Origin: Burkholderia sp. D-99
Lineage (GTDB): Bacteria > Pseudomonadota > Gammaproteobacteria > Burkholderiales > Burkholderiaceae
Direction of reading: 5' to 3'
Assembly (NCBI RefSeq): GCF_011605345.1
Contig: NZ_JAAOXM010000013.1
Coordinates: forward strand, 174,532 to 238,531
Length of the DNA stretch: 64,000 nt
In this document: piece after piece, positions 37,398 through 44,976 of the stretch
How the letters are laid out: the number at the start of each line of letters is the position of its first letter
Position numbering within the stretch: the stretch's first letter is position 1
Made by a program: the position numbers and the translations under genes
Notes under the pieces: model-generated
What the model was told of the DNA's origin: nothing
The model's input: the letters and a program-made list of their open reading frames with translations, nothing else
Databases searched by the model: none

Positions 37398-37850
37398 ATG
37401 CAAGTATTGGTCGATGCCGACGCGTGTCCCGCCGTCATCAAGGACATGCTGTTTCGCGCCGCGCGTCGTGCCGAAATCTGCGTGACGCTGGTCGCGAACC
37501 AGTTCCTGCGCACGCCGCCGTCGCCGTTCATCAAGGCGGTGCAGGTGCCGGCCGGTTTCGACGTGGCCGATGCGCGCATCGTCGAGCTGGCGGAAGCCGG
37601 CGATCTCGTGATCACCGCCGACATTCCGCTGGCCGCCGCCGTCCTCGACAAGGGCGCGCATGCGCTCGACCCGCGCGGCAACTGGTTCAGCCGCGAGAAC
37701 ATCGAGGAACGCCTGTCGACACGCGCGATGATGGACCAGTTGCGCAGCGCCGGCATCGACACGGGCGGGCCGGCGCCGTTCAGCGCGCGCGACGGCAAGA
37801 CGTTTGCATCGCAGCTCGACCGGTTCCTGGCTCGGCAAGGCAAGCCTTGA
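37398..37850 (+). CDS. YaiI/YqxD family protein (UPF0178)
   Basis: 150 residues starting MQVLVDADACP, with VDADACPAVIKDMLFRAARR, LVITADIPLAAAVL and ALDPRGNWFSRENI, all conserved in the YaiI/YqxD family. The family has a PIN/NYN-like fold and is suspected to be a nuclease, but its function is not established. A TATGAT -10-like hexamer at 37362-37367 could give it a promoter separate from the chelatase genes. The chosen ATG matches family N-termini; an in-frame ATG 42 bases upstream does not. Confidence 0.88.
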   Translation: MQVLVDADACPAVIKDMLFRAARRAEICVTLVANQFLRTPPSPFIKAVQVPAGFDVADARIVELAEAGDLVITADIPLAAAVLDKGAHALDPRGNWFSRENIEERLSTRAMMDQLRSAGIDTGGPAPFSARDGKTFASQLDRFLARQGKP

Positions 37851-37920
37851 GGCCGGGGCGCGACGGCCGCGCGTCGTGATCGTCGTGCTTGGGACAACAC
37901 CCGCACGCCACACGTCACAT

Positions 37921-37948
37921 CGCCTGATCGCCTGATCGCCTGATCGCC
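37921..37948 (+). repeat. Octanucleotide tandem repeat in intergenic region
   Basis: The unit CGCCTGAT is present in three exact consecutive copies plus a CGCC remainder. The region 37851-38056 has no other gene. Because it is non-coding, copy-number change would affect only spacing between neighbouring genes. Confidence 0.8.
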
Positions 37949-37999
37949 GGAACGCCGGAACCGCATCGAATCGCGCTCGTCACCCGGGCCGGGATGCAT

Positions 38000-38031
38000 G
38001 TTTGCGTCGACGCTGCTATCGTGGCGCAAAC
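38000..38031 (+). promoter_or_regulatory. Inverted repeat around a -10-like element before the DUF1993 gene
   Basis: Perfect 7-base arms GTTTGCG (38000-38006) and CGCAAAC (38025-38031) flank TATCGT (38017-38022), a plausible -10. It lies 25 bases before the GTG start. It could be an operator, but nothing in the window identifies its regulator. Confidence 0.4.
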
Positions 38032-38056
38032 GACAACCCAACCCAGGAGCGCACGC

Positions 38057-38629
38057 GTGACACCGACCCAACTTCTTGTCCCGACCTTCACCCACATGCT
38101 GCGCGCACAGACCGCGTGGCTCGACAAGGCCGCTGCGCACCGGCAGGCCGCGGGCGACGCGCCCGACGCGGCGATGACGTTGAAGCTGGCGCCCGACATG
38201 TATCCGCTCGCGGCCCAGGTGCGCTTCTCGTGCTTCCAGGCCATGGAGCCCGTCCACCGGTTGCGTGGCGAACCGTTGCCGGCTGCGCTGCTGGCCTTGC
38301 GCGAGGCGGGGTGGAATGCGGACGCGCAGCCCGGCTCGCTCGCCGACGCGCAGGCGATCATCGCCGGCACGCTCACGTTTCTCGGCGAACTCGCGCCGGA
38401 TGCGCTCGATGGCGGCGGTGCGCTGCCGATCGCGCTCGAGATGCCGAACGGGATCGCGTTCGACATGACGGGCGAACAATACGCGCGCGACTGGGCACTG
38501 CCGCAGTTCAATTTCCACGCGATCACCGCTTACGCGATCCTGCGCCACCATGGCGTCGAACTCGGCAAGGCCGACTACGTGTCGCACATGCTCGCGTACG
38601 TCCGGCCGGGCACGATTCCGCAGGGGTGA
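38057..38629 (+). CDS. DUF1993 family protein
   Basis: 190 residues, GTG start with AGGAGC 6 bases upstream. The family resembles DinB-like four-helix bundles: LVPTFTHMLRAQTAWLDKAAAH at the start, then LAPDMYPLAAQVRFSCFQAMEP, EMPNGIAFDMTGEQYARDWALPQFNFHAITAYAILRHHGVELGKADYV. The His and Asp residues in FHAITAYAILRHHGV are suited to metal binding by analogy with DinB proteins. The biochemical role of DUF1993 proteins is unknown. The next gene begins 13 bases downstream on the same strand, so the two may be cotranscribed. Confidence 0.88.
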   Translation: MTPTQLLVPTFTHMLRAQTAWLDKAAAHRQAAGDAPDAAMTLKLAPDMYPLAAQVRFSCFQAMEPVHRLRGEPLPAALLALREAGWNADAQPGSLADAQAIIAGTLTFLGELAPDALDGGGALPIALEMPNGIAFDMTGEQYARDWALPQFNFHAITAYAILRHHGVELGKADYVSHMLAYVRPGTIPQG

Positions 38630-38642
38630 ACCCGGCAGCGAC

Positions 38643-38969
38643 ATGACGCGGGCACGCTTCATCTGCAGCCGCAACCGGCTGCGCAGCCTGACGGCCGAAG
38701 CGGTATTCGCCGCGTGGCCGGGTGTCGAAACCGATTCGGCGGGCCTCGCGCCCGATGCGGGCACACACCTGTGCGCCGAGCAGCTCGATTGGGCCGACGT
38801 CGTGTTCGTGATGGAGCGTGCGCACAAGGCAAAGCTGGCAGCGCAATTCGGTGCGCATCTGCGGCACAAGAAGATCGTCTGCCTCGACATTCCCGACCGT
38901 TACGCGTACATGCAGCCCGAGCTCGTCACGCTGCTCGAACGCAAGGCCGGCCCGTTCCTGCGCACGTGA
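38643..38969 (+). CDS. Small low-molecular-weight phosphatase-like protein
   Basis: 108 residues. The N-terminus FICSRNRLRS places Cys and Arg in the C-x5-R spacing of protein tyrosine phosphatases, followed by SLTAEAVFAAW, the first helix of the LMW-PTP fold, DSAGLAPDAGTHL, and DWADVVFVMERAHKAKL. The C-terminal DIPDRYAYMQPELVTLLE contains Asp residues that could serve as the general acid. It is shorter than the usual 150-residue LMW-PTPs, and this compact type is often annotated only as a predicted protein tyrosine phosphatase. Substrates are unknown. Confidence 0.78.
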   Translation: MTRARFICSRNRLRSLTAEAVFAAWPGVETDSAGLAPDAGTHLCAEQLDWADVVFVMERAHKAKLAAQFGAHLRHKKIVCLDIPDRYAYMQPELVTLLERKAGPFLRT

Positions 38970-38990
38970 CCGGCGCGGGTAAGATCGACT

Positions 38991-39413
38991 TCAGCGCAGC
39001 CGGCCGTTCGCGATCGCAGTAAAACAATCGAGCCGCAGCAACTCGATGATCTTGCGCGTCGGCACGCTCGCACGAAGCGTGTCGAGCCGGTCGACGGTGA
39101 ACCACTTGCAGCGGGCGATCTCGTTGCTCGCGCGCGGCGTCAGGTGCCCCGGCACGTCGGCCACGAACACATGATGGAGCTTCGTCAGCCCGCCGAACTG
39201 CACGGCGTAGTCGAGTGCGAGCCCCTCCAGCCGCGTTTCCTCGGCGAGCTCCCGCAGTGCAGCGTCGAGCGGCGTCTCGCCGCGCCGGATCGTGCCGCCC
39301 GGCAGCGACCAGCGCGACGCGGTGCGGGCGACCAGCAGCACGCTGCTGCGCTGACGACACACGATCGTGGCGCGTTCCTTGATGACGGCGAGAGTGTCCG
39401 GCCCGGTACTCAT
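38991..39413 (-). CDS. Nudix hydrolase
   Basis: 140 residues. The Nudix box reads GGTIRRGETPLDAALRELAEET followed by RLEG, matching GX5EX7REUXEEXGU except for substitutions near its end. Such enzymes hydrolyse nucleoside diphosphates linked to other moieties; the substrate cannot be inferred. The start at 39413 is the ATG nearest the conserved domain; another in-frame ATG lies 39 bases upstream. It is convergent with the phosphatase-like gene across a 21-base gap. Confidence 0.88.
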   Translation of the reverse strand: MSTGPDTLAVIKERATIVCRQRSSVLLVARTASRWSLPGGTIRRGETPLDAALRELAEETRLEGLALDYAVQFGGLTKLHHVFVADVPGHLTPRASNEIARCKWFTVDRLDTLRASVPTRKIIELLRLDCFTAIANGRLR

Positions 39414-39563
39414 GTTCGGCAAAACAGGTGCTGAATCGTGGAGAAAGTGCACGCCGGCGGCGCATTGCCCGGCAGCAGGCCGCGACGGCTTGCAGGCAGC
39501 CGCAACGATCCTACCGGCCGTTCATGACAGTTCCGTGGACGGCGTCACGGGACCGACACCGGG

Positions 39564-39824
39564 TCACGTGTGCGTATAGATCCCGCTGCGCGTCGGCTTC
39601 ACGTGGCGCGAATGGCGGCGCTTGTGAACGGCACGCCGATGGTGAGGCGACGGCGGTGCCACGTGCCGGCGCGCGGGCGCGGGCCGTGCGCTCGGCGCGG
39701 CGGGGTGCTGCGCTCCCCCCGGCATCTGCGTCTGCCCTTCGCCGAAATGGAACGTCTGGGTTTGCGCCTGTCCGACACCCAGCGTCGACGCCAGCACGAA
39801 GGCCGCCAGCAGCATCCGTTTCAT
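39564..39824 (-). CDS. Small exported Pro/His/Arg-rich protein
   Basis: 86 residues. A signal peptide (MKRMLLAAFVLASTLGVGQA, cleavage after AQA) is followed by a mature part of about 65 residues rich in Pro, His, Arg and Gln, ending in HKRRHSRHVKPTRSGIYTHT. No Cys and no recognised domain. The start is supported by a run of A/T bases and by the signal peptide; a longer in-frame start 66 bases upstream would bury it. Function unknown. The His and Arg clusters could bind metal or anionic surfaces (inference only). Confidence 0.65.
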   Translation of the reverse strand: MKRMLLAAFVLASTLGVGQAQTQTFHFGEGQTQMPGGAQHPAAPSARPAPARRHVAPPSPHHRRAVHKRRHSRHVKPTRSGIYTHT

Positions 39825-39976
39825 GAATAATCCGCCTGATTTTTTTGAGATGAAGGTTTCCCGCCAGCTTAGCGAAAGGCGGGGCGCCATCGCAACCGGC
39901 CCGTGCTCGGTGTCGCCCCCACTTGCGCACGGCGGCGTCTTCCGCGCGGCCGCAGGGTGCCGCCGGGGTTGACAAC

Positions 39977-40018
39977 ATAATTCCTGAGTGTGAATATAAA
40001 TTCACGCACAAGAATTAT
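39977..40018 (+). promoter_or_regulatory. Nested palindrome in the promoter region of the CoA-transferase cluster
   Basis: Two perfect inverted repeats share one centre (39997.5): outer arms ATAATTC (39977-39983) and GAATTAT (40012-40018), inner arms GTGAAT (39990-39995) and ATTCAC (40000-40005). The spacers are 6 bases on both sides. A TTGACA at 39969-39974 directly precedes it and AT-rich -10-like sequence lies inside, so a regulator here would control the operon starting at 40102. The IclR-family gene at the end of the cluster is the natural candidate. Confidence 0.65.
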
Positions 40019-40101
40019 TCGTCGAATCCGGAAGGTCGCGCCGCAGGCGCCGGGCCTGCCGGAACCGGCAGTCCGATCAACCGGAACCAGGAGCGGGACG
40101 C

Positions 40102-41298
40102 ATGGCGGAACACGAGCAGCAGGGCGCGCTGGCGGGATTGCGCATCATCGATCTGTCGCGGGTGCTGGGCGGCCCGTATGCCACGCAGATCCTTGCCGAC
40201 CACGGCGCGGAGGTGATCAAGGTCGAACCGCCGTCCGGCGACGAAACGCGCACGTGGGGGCCGCCATTCGACGGCGATACCGCGTCGTACTTCCTCGGCG
40301 TGAACCGCAACAAGCTCGGCATCGCGCTCGACCTGACGCAACCGGCCGACCGCGAGCGGCTGCTCGGCCTGCTCGAACATGCGGATGCCATCGTCGAGAA
40401 CTTCAGGATCGGCACGATGGAGCGCTGGGGGCTCGGTTTCGACGCGCTGCATGCGCGGTTTCCGCGCCTCGTCCATTGCCGCGTGTCGGGCTTCGGTGCG
40501 GACGGCCCGCTCGGCGGGCTGCCCGGCTACGACGCGGCCGTGCAGGCGCTCGCGGGGCTGATGAGCGTCAATGGCGAAGCCGGCGGCGCACCGCTGCGGG
40601 TCGGCGTGCCGATCGTCGATCTCGTCACCGGGCTGAACGCGGCGCTCGGCGTGCTGATGGCACTGCGCGAACGCGACGCGAGCGGCCGCGGCCAGTTCGT
40701 CGAAGCGACGCTGTTCGACTGCGCGCTGTCGATCCTGCATCCGCATACGCCGAACTTCTTCCATTCGGGCAAGGCGCCCGTGCGCACCGGCAACGCGCAT
40801 CCGAACATCACGCCGTACGACAGCTTTCCGACGGCGAGCGTCGACATCTTTCTCGCGGTCGGCAACAACGGGCAGTTCGCGGCGCTGTGCGACGTGCTCG
40901 GCACGCGCGACTGGCTCGACGATCCGCGTTTCGCGGACAACCGCGCGCGCAGCGCGAACCGCGCCGCGCTGCGCACGCTGCTCGAAACGGCGCTGGCCGC
41001 GCACGACGGCGCGGCGCTCGCCGAGCAGCTGATGCGCCGCGGCGTGCCGTGCGCGCCGGTGCTCGGGCTCGATGCGGCGCTCGACCATCCGCATGTCGCG
41101 CATCGGGAGATGAAGGTCGAGCTGGGCCGGCATCGCGGCATCGCGTCGCCGATCAAGCTCGGCCGCACGCCGGCCACTTACCGGCGGCCGCCGCCCGCGC
41201 TGAACGAACACGCGGCGCAGGTATTTGCCGACACCAACGCCAACGCCAACGCCAACGCCGACACCAACGACCGCGGTTACGACCCACGCCGGGACTGA
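40102..41298 (+). CDS. CaiB/BaiF-family (class III) CoA-transferase
   Basis: 398 residues. The class III CoA-transferase fold is clear from GLRIIDLSRVLGGPYATQILADHGAEVIKVEPPSGDETRTWGPP at the start (the catalytic Asp is expected downstream), YFLGVNRNKLGIALDL, IVENFRIGTMERWGLG, the catalytic GYDAAVQALAGLMSVNGE near residue 140, and GNAHPNITPYDSFPT. It transfers CoA between an acyl-CoA and a carboxylic acid. With the citrate-type transporter and the acyl-CoA dehydrogenase downstream it probably activates an imported carboxylate. AGGAGCGGG precedes the ATG. The C-terminus carries a repetitive NANANAN tail from a hexanucleotide repeat. Confidence 0.9.
   Translation: MAEHEQQGALAGLRIIDLSRVLGGPYATQILADHGAEVIKVEPPSGDETRTWGPPFDGDTASYFLGVNRNKLGIALDLTQPADRERLLGLLEHADAIVENFRIGTMERWGLGFDALHARFPRLVHCRVSGFGADGPLGGLPGYDAAVQALAGLMSVNGEAGGAPLRVGVPIVDLVTGLNAALGVLMALRERDASGRGQFVEATLFDCALSILHPHTPNFFHSGKAPVRTGNAHPNITPYDSFPTASVDIFLAVGNNGQFAALCDVLGTRDWLDDPRFADNRARSANRAALRTLLETALAAHDGAALAEQLMRRGVPCAPVLGLDAALDHPHVAHREMKVELGRHRGIASPIKLGRTPATYRRPPPALNEHAAQVFADTNANANANADTNDRGYDPRRD
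41236..41259 (+). repeat. Hexanucleotide repeat in the CoA-transferase 3' end
   Basis: Four exact copies of AACGCC encode alternating Asn-Ala near the C-terminus and are flanked by GACACCAACG on both sides. Because the unit is six bases, copy-number change keeps the frame and varies only the tail length. Confidence 0.85.
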
Positions 41299-41422
41299 CC
41301 GGCATCGCGGCCGCCGGCCGTGCCGCGCCCCCGACGGCGCCGCACGGCCATGCGAGCCGCACGACCATTCGAACACCACGCCGGGCCACGCACGGGCGCA
41401 CCGGCTGAAGAGGAGACGCATC

Positions 41423-42724
41423 ATGCTTGCATGGATCGGCGCGATTGCCATCGTCGCGCTGTTCGGCCTGATCATCACGAAGCGGCTGTCGCCGCTCGTC
41501 GCACTGATCGTCGTGCCGGTGGCCGCGTCGCTCGCGGCCGGTTTCGGGCTCGCGACCGGCAAGTTCATCGTGCACGGCGTACAGAACATCGGCCCGATCG
41601 CCGGGATGTTCGTTTTTGCGATTCTTTTTTTCGGAATCCTCACCGATGCCGGGATGCTCGACCCGATCATCGCGGGTGTGCTGCGCGTGATCGGCTGCCA
41701 TCCGCCGCGCATCGTGATGGGTTCGGCGCTGCTCGCGCTGCTGATCCATCTCGACGGCTCCGGCGCCGTCACGTTTCTCGTCACGCTGCCCGCGATGATG
41801 CCGCTCTATACGCGGCTCGGGATGGATCGCCGCATCCTCGCGTGCGTCGCGTCGATGGCGGCCGGCGTCAATTTCCTGCCGTGGGTCGGGCCGATGCTGC
41901 GGGCGTCGGCGGCGCTGCACATTCCCGGCTCCGCGATCTTCATGCCGATGATTCCGGTGCAAATCGTCGGGCTCGTGTTCGTGTTCGGCACCGCGTACGT
42001 GCTCGGCGTGCGCGAGGCGAAACGGCTCGGGCTCGATCGTGCCGGCGCGGCGGCGCTCGCGATCGCGCCGCGTGCGCTGACCGATGCCGAGCGCGCGTTG
42101 CGCCGGCCGGACCGCTTCCGGGTCAATCTCGTGCTGACGCTCGTCGTGCTCGTCACGCTCGTGTCGGGGATCGTCGACCCGATGGTGATGTTCATGCTCG
42201 GCACGGTCGCCGCGCTCGTGATCAACTACCCGGACGTGCAGGCCCAGCGCGAGCGGATCGACGCGCATGCAAAGGCCGCGCTGATGATGGCGAGCGTGCT
42301 GCTCGCGGCCGGCGCGTTCACCGGGATCATGTCCGGCACCGGGATGCTGAAGGCGATGGCGGAAGTGGTGGTCGCGCACGTGCCGGTCGAGCATGCGCGC
42401 CACATGCCGTTCGTGCTCGGGCTGCTGTCGATGCCGCTCAGCCTGCTGTTCGACCCCGATTCGTTCTACTTCGGCGTGCTGCCGGTGCTCGCGGAAAGCG
42501 CGAAGCTGCTCGGCGTGCCGCCGATCCAGATGGCGCAGGCCGCGCTGCTCGGCCAGATGACGACGGGTTTCCCGGTGAGCCCGCTCACGCCCGCGACGTT
42601 CCTGATCGTCGGCCTGACCGGCGTCGAGCTCGCCGAGCACCAGAAATTCACGATTCCGTTCCTGTTCGCCGCCACGGTGCTGATGGTGTTCGCCGCGGTG
42701 ATCGTTGGCGTGTTTCCGTTGTGA
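41423..42724 (+). CDS. CitMHS-family citrate/carboxylate transporter
   Basis: 433 residues with about twelve hydrophobic helices. Family features include the paired repeat-like segments FFGILTDAGMLDPII near 70 and GIMSGTGMLKAMAEVVV near 305, the LIHLDGSGAVTFLV helix near 108, and LFDPDSFYFGVLPVLAE near 345. CitMHS proteins are inner-membrane secondary carriers for metal-citrate or related carboxylates. AGGAGA lies 6 bases before the ATG. It is preceded by the CoA-transferase and probably imports that enzyme's substrate. Which carboxylate is carried cannot be told from sequence. Confidence 0.9.
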   Translation: MLAWIGAIAIVALFGLIITKRLSPLVALIVVPVAASLAAGFGLATGKFIVHGVQNIGPIAGMFVFAILFFGILTDAGMLDPIIAGVLRVIGCHPPRIVMGSALLALLIHLDGSGAVTFLVTLPAMMPLYTRLGMDRRILACVASMAAGVNFLPWVGPMLRASAALHIPGSAIFMPMIPVQIVGLVFVFGTAYVLGVREAKRLGLDRAGAAALAIAPRALTDAERALRRPDRFRVNLVLTLVVLVTLVSGIVDPMVMFMLGTVAALVINYPDVQAQRERIDAHAKAALMMASVLLAAGAFTGIMSGTGMLKAMAEVVVAHVPVEHARHMPFVLGLLSMPLSLLFDPDSFYFGVLPVLAESAKLLGVPPIQMAQAALLGQMTTGFPVSPLTPATFLIVGLTGVELAEHQKFTIPFLFAATVLMVFAAVIVGVFPL

Positions 42725-42825
42725 GCGCGCCAGTCCTGCCGCTTCGTGCCGGCACCCCGAGGGGCAATCCGGCACGGGGAGGTTCTGCCAAGCGGAAACC
42801 CTGGCGCCGCCCGGCGTTTTCTTCA

Positions 42826-42842
42826 GAGCGGCGCGGCCGCTC
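42826..42842 (+). terminator. GC hairpin with T-tract between transporter and acyl-CoA dehydrogenase
   Basis: GAGCGGC-GCG-GCCGCTC forms a perfect 7-bp stem and is followed by GGCCTTTT. It lies 24 bases before the dehydrogenase ATG. It could be an intrinsic terminator or an attenuator that lowers expression of the last two genes. Confidence 0.45.
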
Positions 42843-42865
42843 GGCCTTTTCCCGGAGAGCAATCC

Positions 42866-44032
42866 ATGCAGTTCGACCTGACCGACGACCAGCGCGCGAT
42901 CGAAAGCGCGATCGAGAAAATCTGCGCACGCTTCGGCGACGACTACTGGCTCGAACGCGATCGCGCGGGCGGGTTTCCGACCGATTTCCACGCGGCGCTC
43001 GCCGAGGCCGGCTGGCTCGGCATCGCGATGGACCCGGCCCATGGCGGCGCCGGGCTCGGGATGACCGAGGCCGCGCTGATGATGCGCACGATCAGCGCAT
43101 CGGGCGCCGGCCTGTCCGGTGCGTCGGCCGTCCACATGAACATCTTCGGGCTGAACCCGGTGCAGGTGTTCGGCAACGACGCGCAGAAGGCGCGCTTCCT
43201 GCCGCCGCTGATCGCCGGGCGCGACAAGGCGTGCTTCGCGGTGACGGAACCCGATGCGGGCCTCGACACCACGCACCTGAGCACGCAGGCCCGCCGCGAC
43301 GGCGACCACTACGTGCTGAGCGGGCGCAAGATCTGGATCTCGACCGCGCAGGTGGCGAACAAGATGCTGATCATCGCGCGCACGACACCGCTCGACCAGG
43401 TCGCGAAGCCGACCGACGGGCTGAGCCTGTTCTATACCGATCTCGACCGGTCGCGCGTCGAGGTGCGCGAGATCGAGAAGATGGGCCGCAAGGCGGTCGA
43501 TTCGAACATGCTGTTCATCGACAACCTGCGCGTGCCGGAGGGCGACCTGATCGGCAACGAAGGCGACGGCTTCCGCTACCTGCTGCACGGGCTGAATCCG
43601 GAACGGATCCTGATCGCCGCGGAGGCGATCGGGCTCGGCCAGGCCGCGCTGCGCCGCGCGACGCAGTACGCGTGCGAGCGTGTCGTGTTCGGCCGGCCGA
43701 TCGGGCAGAACCAGTCGATCCAGCATCCGCTCGCGCAGGCGTGGATGCAGCTAGAAGCCGCGTGGCTGATGGTGATGAAGGCCGCGACGCGCTACGACGC
43801 GGGGCAGCCGTGCGGCGCGGAGGCGAACGCCGCGAAATACCTCGGCGCGGAAGCCGCGTTCCAGGCGTGCCAGACGGCGGTCGCGACACACGGCGGGATG
43901 GGCTACGCGAAGGAATACCATGTCGAGCGCTACCTGCGCGAGTGTATGATTCCGAGGCTCGCGCCCGTGAGCCCGCAACTGATCCTGTGCTACATCGCGG
44001 AGAAGGTGCTCGGGCTGCCGAAGTCGTACTGA
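42866..44032 (+). CDS. Acyl-CoA dehydrogenase
   Basis: 388 residues, the usual length for this FAD flavoprotein family. Visible blocks: FDLTDDQRAIESAIEKIC, CFAVTEPDAGLDTTHLSTQA near 130 (substrate and FAD contacts), GRKIWISTAQVANKMLIIART, GFRYLLHGLNPERILIAAEAIGLGQAAL near 240, ERVVFGRPIGQNQSIQHPLAQAW, and QTAVATHGGMGYAKEYHVERYLREC. The terminal YEGT catalytic region of medium-chain enzymes is absent. The Glu in LNPER fits the isovaleryl/long-chain type with the base in helix G (inference from family structure). It dehydrogenates an acyl-CoA at the alpha-beta bond, presumably the product of the CoA-transferase. GGAGAG precedes the ATG. Confidence 0.9.
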   Translation: MQFDLTDDQRAIESAIEKICARFGDDYWLERDRAGGFPTDFHAALAEAGWLGIAMDPAHGGAGLGMTEAALMMRTISASGAGLSGASAVHMNIFGLNPVQVFGNDAQKARFLPPLIAGRDKACFAVTEPDAGLDTTHLSTQARRDGDHYVLSGRKIWISTAQVANKMLIIARTTPLDQVAKPTDGLSLFYTDLDRSRVEVREIEKMGRKAVDSNMLFIDNLRVPEGDLIGNEGDGFRYLLHGLNPERILIAAEAIGLGQAALRRATQYACERVVFGRPIGQNQSIQHPLAQAWMQLEAAWLMVMKAATRYDAGQPCGAEANAAKYLGAEAAFQACQTAVATHGGMGYAKEYHVERYLRECMIPRLAPVSPQLILCYIAEKVLGLPKSY

Positions 44033-44092
44033 CCGTATCGACCCGGCGGCCGGCCCGGCGCGCGGTTTCCCGTTCCGATTCAAGCGCTCGTC

Positions 44093-44836
44093 ATGGACGT
44101 CAAACTCGTTGCCCGCACGCTCGACCTGTTCGAGCTGTTCGCCGCCGAACGGCGGCCGCTGCCGCTCACCGAACTCGCGCGCCTGCTCGATGTGCCGCCG
44201 TCGAGCTGCCTCGCGATGGCGCGCACGCTCGTGAGCCGCGGCTACCTGTATGAAGTGCGCAAGCGCGGCGGCTACTACCCGACGCGCCGCCTGCAGACGA
44301 TCGCCGCCGCGATCGACGCGACCGATCCGGTCGTCGACATCGTCCATCCGCATCTCGTCGCGCTGCGCGACGCGAGCCGCGAGACGGCCGTGCTCGGCAA
44401 GATCCAGGGCGGGTCGGTCACCTACCTCGACGTCGTCGAATCGGAGCAGGCGATCCGCTATACGCGCGCGCCGGGTGAACTGCGCCCGCTGCATGCGAAT
44501 TCGATCGGCAAGGCAATCTTCGCGGAACTCGACGGCGACGCGCAGCAGGCGCTCGGCGCGCAACTGCCGTTCGAGCGCTTCACCGACACAACGGTGGCGG
44601 ACCTGCCCGCGCTCGTCGCGCAAACCGCGCGGTTTCGCGAACTCGGCTGGGCCGAGAACCTCGGCGAGAGCGCGCCCGAGCTGTCGGCGATCGCGGTCGC
44701 GCTGACGCTCGACGGCGACTGGTACGGGCTGTCGGTGGTCGGGCCGACCGAGCGGATCCGCCAGCATCGCGAGATGCATGCGGCGCTGCTGGTCGACACG
44801 AAGGCCAAGCTGATGGCCGAGCACGCGCGCGGCTGA
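44093..44836 (+). CDS. IclR-family transcriptional regulator
   Basis: 247 residues. The N-terminal winged helix (VARTLDLFELFAAERRPLPLTELARLLDVPPSSCLAMARTLVSRGYLY) is followed by the IclR effector domain with DASRETAVLGKIQGGSVTYLDVVES and LHANSIGKAIFAEL, the ligand-pocket region. It follows the catabolic genes in the same direction and most likely responds to a metabolite of the imported carboxylate. The nested palindrome at 39977-40018 is its plausible binding site. Whether it activates or represses is unknown. Confidence 0.9.
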   Translation: MDVKLVARTLDLFELFAAERRPLPLTELARLLDVPPSSCLAMARTLVSRGYLYEVRKRGGYYPTRRLQTIAAAIDATDPVVDIVHPHLVALRDASRETAVLGKIQGGSVTYLDVVESEQAIRYTRAPGELRPLHANSIGKAIFAELDGDAQQALGAQLPFERFTDTTVADLPALVAQTARFRELGWAENLGESAPELSAIAVALTLDGDWYGLSVVGPTERIRQHREMHAALLVDTKAKLMAEHARG

Positions 44837-44976
44837 CGGCGGGCAGGGCGGGCCGGAAAGCGGGCCGCTAAGCAGGCAACACGCAGGTCAACAAGCGGGC
44901 CGTCCGCCGGCGCTCGGGCAGCGATCGCCGTGAACGGCCCCGGATGCGCGGGCCTAGCGACGGCCGATACGCGGCA

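Noticed and set aside
41153..43726. An 857-codon antisense frame over the transporter and acyl-CoA dehydrogenase
   Set aside because: His/Arg/Glu-rich shadow with no domain; the sense genes are clear.
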